A program made the position numbers and the translations under genes. Positions 56,153 to 64,000 of a DNA stretch of 64,000 nt are shown here, piece after piece (the first letter of the stretch is position 1; each line of letters starts with the position of its first letter). The stretch comes from Cryptomeria japonica (lineage: Eukaryota; Streptophyta; Pinopsida; Cupressales; Cupressaceae): NCBI RefSeq assembly GCF_030272615.1, contig NC_081413.1:333224302-333288301 (forward strand). The letters are read 5' to 3'. The notes below the pieces were generated by a model. The model had not been told where the DNA came from, made no database searches, and was given only the letters and a program-made list of their open reading frames with translations.

Positions 56153-56960
56153 ATGGCAATTTCATCAAGGAGAATAGAGGTGGATAAATTTAATGGAAGT
56201 AATTTTGAGATGTGGAAGCTAAAGATGGAAGATCAGCTAATAGATCGAGATCTACAGGTTGCTATGGAAGTGAATGTCTCAAGACCCTTGAATCCCACTG
56301 TGGTTGCTCAATATGATGTTATGAACCATAAATCCAAGAGTCTAATTAGATTGTGCCTAGAAGACTTTGTTCTGATCAATGTCCATGAAGACAACTCTAC
56401 AAAGAAGCTATAGACTAAGCTTGGTGAAATGTATCAAGCAAAATCTTTATTAAATCACATTTTCTTGAGGAAGAAATTGTATTTATTGAAGATGGAAGAT
56501 GGTGGATGAATTATAGACCACCTGGAAGAATTTGATATGTTGGTGGCTCAATTGGTATATGTTAGTGTTAAGATGGATGAAGAGGAGAAATGCTAGATCT
56601 TGCTTTGTTCTTTTCTAGATTTGTGGGTTTCCCTTGTTATGGCTATTGGTAGTACTTATGTCATTTTGAATTTTGAAGATGTGGTGGGTGCCCTAATTGG
56701 TGAAGAGATGTGGAGGAAGGTATCCATCAGTTCAAAGGAATCCATAATTGTTTGTGGAAGACCTAAGGAAAAAGGCAAGAAGAATGAGAAGCGCAATAAC
56801 TCCAAATCCAGAGGGAGATCAAAATCTCTTGGAAAGTCCAAAGTCATATGCTAGAGTTGCAGAAAACTAGGTCACATCCGTAAGGACTGCAAAGTAGAAA
56901 AGAAAAAGAAAAAGAAGAAGTTTGATTATGATTCCAAGTCTAAGAAGGAAGATGGTGATG
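56153..56960 (+). pseudogene. Element I gag pseudogene
   Basis: Begins MAISSRRIEVDKFNGSNFEM at 56153, the N-terminal DUF4219-like block (FNG-NFEMWKLKMEDQLI). The UBN2 part has LCLEDFVLINV, KLGEMYQAKSLLNHIFLRK and HLEEFDMLVAQL, then LLCSFLDLWVSLVMAIGS. A Lys/Arg/Ser-rich linker leads to the zinc knuckle CRKLGHIRKDC (about 56857-56890), whose first Cys is preceded by a stop. Stops at about 56411, 56506, 56594 and 56852 break the frame; no frameshift is needed except near 56600. Confidence 0.85.
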
Positions 56961-58350
56961 CATTCATTGCATATTTTCCTACTCATGCAGGTAATGATGC
57001 ATGGCTAATTGACTCAGGTGCATCTTTTCATATGACTTCTAATAGAGATTGGTTTTCTGAATATGAAGAATTTAATGGAAGTAAGGTGTACTAAGGTGAT
57101 GATTCACATTTAGACATTGTTGGTCGAAATAAATTTAGGATCAAGTTTCCTGATGGTAGAATAAAAAGGATTAGTGGTGTGCTACATATCCCTAGATTAA
57201 AATTTATTATCTATCAACAAACTGATAGATGTGGGTGTGCAGGTAGTCTTTTCTGATGCAGGATGTAAGATGACTAAGGGTGCTATGGTGATTACTAGAG
57301 GTGCTAGGTTCAACACTTTGTATAAGCTAGAGGCATACATTGTAGAGTCTAATAGCACTTTAGTAAAAAGTAAATATATGGATACTTTATCGGAAGATTT
57401 GAGGGTTTCACCTTTAGTGGATGGACAAGGCTTTTGGGTACCTAAGGGTTTTTTTTCTTCCGAAGCAAAGTTACCTATAGAGAAGACTATGTTATGGCAC
57501 CATAGGCTTGGCCACATTGGAGAAATGGGTCTAAGGACCTTGAAAAATAAAAAACTTTATGAAGGTTTGAACAATTGTAATTTTGACTTTGATTTCTGTG
57601 AGCATTGTATTTATGGAAAACAAAATTGCATTCAATTTTACTTGAGTTCTCATAAGTCTTGTGGTGTTTTGGATCTTATTCATTCTGATGTGTTTGGTCC
57701 TCTAGGTGTTCCTTCCATTAGAAAATCAACATATCATACACAGGTACACTTTCTAAAGAGTAAAGATGAAGTTCTCAGTCATTTTAAATAATTTAAAACA
57801 ATGGTTGAGTTGTATATTGGAAAGAAAAATAAATTTCTGAGTGATAATGGTAGTAAATTTTACTCTAATGATTTTGATAGATTTTGTAAAGACTATGGCT
57901 TTAACAAACATAAGACAACTTTGTATTCTCCATAGAAGATTGGATTTGCAGAAAGAATGAACAAGACACTAATAGAGAAGGCTAGGAATATGTGAAGTGG
58001 TGCTCCTCTAGAACAAAATTTTTGGGCTGAAGTTGTTGCCACTACTTTCTACCTGGTTAATAGATCTCCTACATTAGCTATTGTTGATAAAACACCTATT
58101 GAAGCATGGTTAGGTCACAAGCTTTAATTGAGACATCTTAGAGTTTTTTTTTGCAATGCATATGCACATGTGCCAGGGAGAAGCAAACAAAATTGGAGAA
58201 GAAGGTTGTGAAATGTATCTTCATTGGTTACAGTTATGGTGTGAAATGATACAAGCTTTGGTATCCTATTATACAAAAGTTAATTCATAGTAGAAGTATT
58301 ATTTTTAGAGAAATTAAGTATCCTTTTGTTACATTGTAACCAAAACAGAC
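56961..58350 (+). pseudogene. Element I protease and integrase pseudogene
   Basis: The protease has AWLIDSGASFHMTSNRDWF (about 57000) with catalytic DSG intact. A frameshift near 57210 precedes an open 186-codon stretch with FSDAGCKMTKGAMVITRG, LWHHRLGHIGEMGLRTL (zinc-region His residues) and FCEHCIYGKQ (CxxC). The integrase core shows Asp in DLIHSDVFGPL (about 57675), Asp in FLSDNGSKFYSNDF (about 57840) and Glu in GFAERMNKTLIEKARNM (about 57950). Stops lie near 57090, 57788, 57934, 57994 and 58125; later sequence to 58350 is badly shifted. Confidence 0.87.
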
Positions 58351-59707
58351 TAAATAAGAAGATGTGATTAAATTCCCTTTTGTGCCTAAAAGAGTTAAAT
58401 TGAGACCACTAGATAAGCAAGAAATTGAGGAGAGCTCATCTAGCTCCGAATCTTCAGAAGAGGAGGAAGAACCTTCAACTTAGTTTGTTTGAAGATCTAG
58501 AATACATAGACAACCACATGAAAGGTATTCACCTGATGATTGGATATGTATTTTTTCTTTGAATATTAATGTGGATGATCCTAGATCTGTAAAAGAGGCA
58601 AATTAGGTATGAATGATGTACGTTCTTGGAAGATTTATATGGAAGAAGAAATGGCAGCTTTGAAAATGAATGATACATGGGATCTTGTACCATTGTATGA
58701 AGGACGAAAGCTTGTTAGTTGCAAATAGGTGTTCAAGAAAAAGATTGGTCTAGATGGAAGCATTGAGAAGTACAAAGCAAGGTTGGTTGCAAAAGGCTAC
58801 TCTCAAATTGAGGGTGTTGATTATGGTGATATTTTATTCTATTGCAAAAATGACATTCATTAGATTTTTGTTTTCTATTGTTGTTGCCTATGATTTAGAG
58901 GTTAATAAAATGGATGTGAAAACTACCTTCCTTCATAGTGATTTGGAGGAGGATATTTATATGACACAGCCAAAGTACTATGTGGTGAAAAGTAAAAGTA
59001 ATTTGGTTTGTAAATTGAAGAAATATTTGTATGGCCTCAAACATAGTCCTTGGATGTGGTACCAAAAATTTGATACATGTGTTGAGTCTAGGATTTGAAC
59101 AATTCTAAATCAGATCACTGTGTTTATTATAAATCCGATGGTGATAATTTTTTGTACATTGTATTATATATTGATGATATATTATTCATTGGTAAAGGGA
59201 AAGGTGTGATTTTAGAAATAAAGTCTCATCTTGCTGCTAAATATGAAATGAAAGATCTTGGTGCAAATAAACACATTCAAAATGAAATTAGAAGAGATAG
59301 AGTGAACGAAAAGATATGGCTAGGCCAACGTAAGTATGTGAATTCAATTCTAGAAAGGTTCAATATGTAGGATTGTAGACCATTATGTGTTCCCCTTACA
59401 GTTGGAACAAAATTATCTATTTTAGATTGTCCTACATCTCCATCAGAGATAAAAGATGAGAAAATTACCTTACCATAATGCAGTTGGAAGTTTGATGTAT
59501 GCTATGGTCTATACTAGACCAGACATTGCCCAAGTAGTGGGAGTTCTTTCAAGATATATGTCTAATCCTAGTAGAGTTCATTGGGTTGCAATCAAAAGAG
59601 TCTTTAGATATTTGAAGGGTACCTCAAAGTATTCTTTGTTTTATCATGGTAATTTGGTTGGAGATGTGATTTCCCTTGATATTCATGGTTATGTGGTGGT
59701 GTAGTTA
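58351..59707 (+). pseudogene. Element I reverse transcriptase and partial RNase H pseudogene
   Basis: The linker is Ser/Glu-rich (SSSSESSEEEEEPST near 58440). RT shows SWKIYMEEEMAALKMNDTWD (about 58630), [40 protein letters not shown] (about 58905), KYLYGLKHSPWMWYQKFD and the catalytic LYIDDILFIGKG (about 59167). RNase H starts with AVGSLMYAMVYTRPDIAQVV, VFRYLKGTSKYSLFYHG and SLDIHGYV, then similarity ends near 59700. Frameshifts occur near 58850, 59095 and 59450, and stops at about 58605, 58727 and 59370. Confidence 0.88.
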
Positions 59708-60500
59708 TGACAGGAGAGTCCTCAAAGAGAACAATCTAGACCATGCAACAAGAGTTACACAACAGAAAAAAACACAATCATGATGGAGACAATGCAGAAC
59801 AAACTTTCTTATATCAGGAAAATCAATTACAAACTATCAGCAACATGTGGTCTTACAAGATTCAACACCCAGGCCTTCTTACATACATTCTCAAATACAA
59901 TTTTCAGCTCAAGCAAGACTGCTAGCCAACTCTGGACCTCCTAATCTTCAGATTTATTTTCTATGTTCTAATAACCGACTTCTACATGCTTGATTACATT
60001 GATTTATATGATGAAGAATGATCCACATCGACCCAAGATGAAACAAATGTTGAAGAACAAGATGAAACGTGTAAAACAACCAGGTCAGCCTCCACCAAAG
60101 AGATCCTTCTAAAAAATTCAAAGAATAAAGTGTGGACCTAAGCAAAGGTCAGCCATAAGACAAGGAATGTTGGAAATAATGAATTGAGGCTCTGCAAGAT
60201 ATGAAAATGATCCGCAATATTTTCCCATAGAAAATAGGTCTAGATGGTTCCGATGTCCTATGACAGATAACTCTCTCAAATTTTGAAAGCGATAACTTAT
60301 TGGAAAAATATCCAAACATCTCGCAGACTTTGGATAAGGTAGATGAACATGGCCATAATCAAAATCTAGCTCGATAAGATCTGGTGATCAAATTCAAGGA
60401 AACACATAAAGAAATGTTGAACTCCAAAATAGGAAACAAACTAAAAGAAAATGTATTTGGTTGATGCAAGATTGCCAAGAATCGGGGATGCCCTGCATCA
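59708..60500 (-). repeat. Element K probable 3' LTR
   Basis: Plus-strand TGACAGGAG to CCCTGCATCA; in sense it begins TGATGCAGGGCATCC and ends TCCTGTCA, a proper TG...CA pair. It lies between the I RNase H fragment and the K chromodomain. No second copy is available to confirm it. Confidence 0.55.
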
Positions 60501-60535
60501 GAAATCTGGGGTTGATGAAAAAGTGAGTCACTCAC

Positions 60536-61660
60536 TTTGCTAGGGTCAGAGGAAAACCAAGATGGTCTACCTCTTCTTGATAAATCCATGATGAATCTTC
60601 AACTGGTCTTCCCTTTCACTTCACAAGATACTCTCTGTATTGGTTGCTTCAGGTGCTATGCCCAATCCAACTATCTAAAATGTCTTGAATTTGATCTGAT
60701 TCCCTTTGGGGTATCTGCTTTTCCAAGTCTGCTCCATTGTCTTCACTGAATTATGTCTCATGATACTTATGTAGGTCTATAATGTTTAATATAGGTGAAA
60801 TTTCTAAAGTATCAGGTAACTCCACTTCATAAGCATTTCTAAAACTGAATTTCTTCAAGATCTTACAAGGTCCAAACTTCTTCATCTTCAACTTGTTATA
60901 GGTTCCAACTAGAAATCTCTCTTTTCTCGAATACACCATCACTTCGTCTCCAACTTCCAATTCCTTATGTCTCCTCTTTCTATCTTCTTTCTCCTTATAC
61001 TTGTTGTTCATGTCTTCCAAATTTTGTTTTACCTAAGTATTTATTGTCTTCATATGCTCTGCAAATTCTTCTACTTTTGCACTCCTTTTATCTTCTTTAC
61101 TGATATCCCTCATCTCTGATATGCCTCTAGGGTGTGCTCCGGTAACAATCTCAAAAGGTGTTCTTCTGATACTCTTGTTCACTAAATTATTACAAGCAAA
61201 CTCTTCTTGTGCAAGAATCAAGTCCCAACTTCCAGTTTTATCTCCAACTAAGTATCTCAACAAATTTTCCAATCTCCTATAAACTACTTATGTCTATCCA
61301 TTAGTTTGTGGGTGAAAATTAGAACTAAATTTCAAGTATGTCTTCATCATCTTCCAAAGTGTTCTCCAAAATATTCAACAAACTTAGTGTCTTTATATAA
61401 AACTATGCTCTTAGGTAATCAATGTAACCTCACCAGTTTCTTGAAAAATAGGTTAGCAACATGTACTGCATTTGTTGTCTTCTTACATGGTATGAAATGT
61501 GCTACATTTGAGAATCTATCCACCACCACAAATATAGAATCATTTCCTCTATGTGTCGTAGGCAGCCCAAGTATGAAATCCATGCTTTTGTCCTCCCAAA
61601 GTCTCTCTAGAATTGTCAAAGGCTTATACAATCCAATATTTTGACTGCTGCCTTTTGTAA
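60536..61660 (-). pseudogene. Element K integrase and chromodomain pseudogene
   Basis: On the minus strand: integrase core with [18 protein letters not shown] (about 61585), [19 protein letters not shown] and YLVGDKTGSWDLILAQEEFA (about 61255), then RRTPFEIVTGAHPRG. The SH3-like part reads LEVGDEVMVYSRKERF and KMKKFGPCKILKKFS, ending with ISPILNIIDLHKYH (about 60770). The chromodomain follows in pieces: YREYLVK, stop, KGRPVEDSSWIYQEEVDHLG, ending at TGA about 60536. Stops and frameshifts occur near 61290-61420, 61030 and 60620. Confidence 0.85.
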
Positions 61661-61699
61661 GTTGACAAATTCTATATCTCTACACAAATTCCTAAAATC

Positions 61700-63100
61700 C
61701 TTATGAATCCGAGGGAAAAATTAATTCTCACTAATCAATGCTACTATCTTATCAACACCAAAGTGTCTGACTTATCCTCCACTATGATTCTCCTTTATTA
61801 TATTCTCTCATAGAACTCTTAGGTATACACAACTGAACTCCTCTGAACATCTCATCTTAATGAAATAATCTAACCACTTACTCATGTCCACCATAACTGG
61901 TTCCTTACAAGATTTCCAAGATTCTACAGAATTCGGGTCATCCTCATACAAGTTCTTCAATTCCTCAAAACCTAATACCTCCACTTTCATTTCTATCAGC
62001 AGATTCCTCCTTCTACTCAATGAATCAACAACTCGATTTGACTTCCCACTTCTATGCTTCAAAACAAAGGTATAACTCTATAATAACTCTACCCATCTCA
62101 TGTGTCTTTGAATAAACGTACTCTAACTGTTCAAATACTGCAAATCTTGATGATTAGTATACAACACAAACTCCTTAAGAAACAAATAATGTCTCCATGT
62201 CTTCAATGCTTGAATTATGGCATAAAAATCTTGATCATACATTGAATATCTCCTCCTTGCATCATTCAACTTCTCACTAGAATAAGCTACCGGTCTTCCT
62301 TCCTAACTTAACACTTCTCCAATTGCATTCCCACTCACATCACAGTCCACTTGAAATACTTTGCTAAAATTTGGTAAAGCTAACATAGACTGCTTTGTCA
62401 CCTTTTGCTTCAACAACTAAAAACTCCTATTTTCTCTGGTTGTCCACTTGAAGTCTTTTCTATCTCCTCTAATTGCTTCTTTCATAGGGATACAAAGTGA
62501 GCTGAATTTTTTTATAAACTCCAGTAGAAACTAGCCAATCCATGGAATGATCTTACTTCTTCAATGCTTTTTGGTGTAGGCCATTCAACAATTGCTTTTA
62601 CCTTCTCAAGATCCATCTTCAATCCATCCACAGATATCATAAATCCCAAATAGACTAACTCTTCCTTCATGAAAATACATTTCTTAATGTTTATCAACAA
62701 CTTTTCTTCTCTCAACCTCTACAAAAATTGTCTCAAATGCAACATATGTTCTTCCTTTCTCGTACTGAAAAATCAAAATGTCATCCAAATATATAATAAA
62801 AAACTTACCCAATAATTTCTTCAATACCTCATTCATCAACCTCATGAAAGTACTCAGTGCATTAGTTAATCCAAAAGGCATCACCAACCATTCATACAGT
62901 CTTTCATTTGTCTTGAATGTTATCTTCCACTCATCTCCTTCTCTGATTTTGATATGATGGTATCCACTCTTCAAGTCTATCTTTCTATAGTATTTGGCTC
63001 CACTCAAGCAATCCATTATGTCATCCACCCTAGGCAAGAAAAATTTGTACTTCACTATGATCTTGTTTATGGCTCTAGAGTCAGTACACATCCTCCAATG
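61700..63100 (-). pseudogene. Element K reverse transcriptase and RNase H pseudogene
   Basis: On the minus strand: [20 protein letters not shown] (63091), [36 protein letters not shown], and the catalytic [12 protein letters not shown] (YLDD near 62790), then a frameshift. [19 protein letters not shown] and VRSFHGLASFYW follow (about 62540-62690). RNase H is fragmentary (62080-62400) and ends with KHRSGKSNRVVDSLSRR at about 62060. The N-terminal RT fingers, protease and gag are absent. Confidence 0.86.
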
Positions 63101-64000
63101 TGTTGGTGCCCGAAAATGGGTTTACACTGACACAAGGTAGAGACCAAGCTATTTCCTCTAAATATATATGGAATGCCACTTCTAATTGTTAACATTCTTC
63201 AGACTTAGACCAACATCAACAAGGATACAAGATCATTCTACACTTTGGGCTCCGCAAAACCCGAAAGGGTAATCCCTTCAATGAACCTCCTGATCTCTGC
63301 ACCACACTCAGGAATTCACTAAAAAACAAAGCAGATTATCTCGTAAAAGGGCTCAACAGAAAGGGAGAATGCCCAAGGATGGAAAATACTTCAGTGTTCC
63401 TCAACCTTAAACTGTAGCATGAGATGGGTGGGACAACTCATACAATATATGAAAACTTAGCAATAACGTTATGATATTTAGAAGATTGTAGATACATCAT
63501 TAATGAAACCAACACAAGGTTGATTGATAAAGCTAGTTACAAGCAGTGATTAGTTCCTTACTCCATTGGGCAACTGAAGATATGAAATGTAAACTTGAAA
63601 ATGTGACAAAATTTCATCTGATAGTATAAAATCTAAGATGATATTGCTTTATAGTATATCTCATTTGCAATCCCAACCCAAACTACTTATCTAAAATCCC
63701 TACACAAGCCCTATCATTCTACAACTCTATTTGAGAAGTTTAATTGACCCCTTGGGCCAAAGCATAAACATAAAGCTACATACATCACAACAATGCACTG
63801 AATAAAATAAACCCTTAGTTGATTTCATTCAAAAATTGATGGAATCATGCAATGGAGAGAAAAGAGTCAGAATTCTATTTTTATTTGAATAAAAAATACT
63901 ACTTCTATCACAAGATGAAATTTACATATAACTCCTTCAAGAACATGTGCAAAGCTTGACACTAAAACATTTCTTTATTTTTTATGTAAAAGACTTTACA
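63101..64000. other. Possible LTR of a further element, running off the window
   Basis: TGTTGGTGCCCG starts abruptly where the K reverse transcriptase stops in mid-motif. No coding similarity follows up to 64000. The abrupt TG start suggests an LTR, but no end, PBS or PPT is in view. Confidence 0.35.

Larger units (their letters stand above)
55135..59707 (+). mobile_element. Element I: Copia retrotransposon, 3' end missing
   Basis: It has a candidate 5' LTR, an exact PBS at 56031, then gag, protease, integrase, RT and the start of RNase H on the plus strand. The frame ends inside RNase H near 59700, where element K begins. It differs in motif detail from A and B (LIDSGASFHMT protease, YIDD reverse transcriptase), so it is another Copia lineage. 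Confidence 0.85.
59708..63100 (-). mobile_element. Element K: chromovirus, 5' half missing
   Basis: On the minus strand it retains RT from [13 protein letters not shown] onward, RNase H, integrase, a chromodomain and a 3' LTR. It lies in the RNase H region of Copia I. Upstream of RT it is cut at about 63100 by sequence that starts like another LTR. Confidence 0.82.

Overview
The window looks like intergenic nuclear DNA from a plant with a very large genome, most likely a gymnosperm such as a conifer. That guess rests on the depth of nested LTR-retrotransposon insertions, the AT-rich sequence, long and heavily mutated Copia and chromovirus (Ty3/Gypsy) copies, and the absence of any recognisable host gene. 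I found no rRNA, functional tRNA, CRISPR array or prokaryotic gene. Nearly all protein similarity belongs to retroelements, and almost every retroelement gene is broken by stops or frameshifts.

Layout. 1-330: remnant of a LINE-type RNase H domain (+). 516-1791: a solo LTR with 5-bp TSD ATTAC, a diverged relative of the LTRs of element G. 2111-16595: element B, a full-length Copia (-) with TSD GAAAG; its left LTR is split by element A, a full-length Copia (+, 2533-9894, TSD CTCCT). 16662-16941: a tRNA-derived SINE with 14-bp TSDs. 17030-17549: a Copia-type LTR (H). 18260-18588 and 26453-26571: leader and LTR of another Copia (D, -), split by element C, a chromovirus (+, 18589-26447, TSD GAAAA). 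26572-38588: element E, a Copia (-) whose left LTR is split by element F, a chromovirus (-, 26743-35881, TSD CTGGT/CCGGT). F itself carries a Copia fragment (L, -) with an LTR and a coiled-coil gag remnant.

E is cut inside its reverse transcriptase by element G (38589-51337, -), the most unusual object here. G is about 12.7 kb with near-identical LTRs and has no recognisable protease, reverse transcriptase or integrase. It carries a sense-strand frame of about 946 codons of unknown function with one internal stop, and an antisense frame of 613 codons encoding a plant mobile domain (PMD) protein with five stops and no frameshift. It also holds 20-bp motif arrays near both ends of its internal region. 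Its 5' LTR is truncated at 51337, where the rest of E is also missing.

Right part. 51338-52208: a probable Copia LTR fragment. 52209-52830: LINE ORF1 remnant (DUF4283-like, -) containing a (GA)24 tract. 53560-53950: Copia gag fragment (-). 53951-55134: unassigned. 55135-59707: element I, a Copia (+) missing its 3' end. 59708-63100: element K, a chromovirus (-) missing its 5' half. 63101-64000: possible LTR of a further element running off the window.

Relative ages follow from nesting: D before C; E before F and G; B before A; I before K. By eye, G's LTRs differ at about 20 sites in 1.38 kb, whereas A's LTRs differ at about 12 sites in the first 125 bases, so G is much younger. Boundaries, TSDs and reading frames were read directly from the sequence; family names rest on remembered motif patterns and were not checked by database search.
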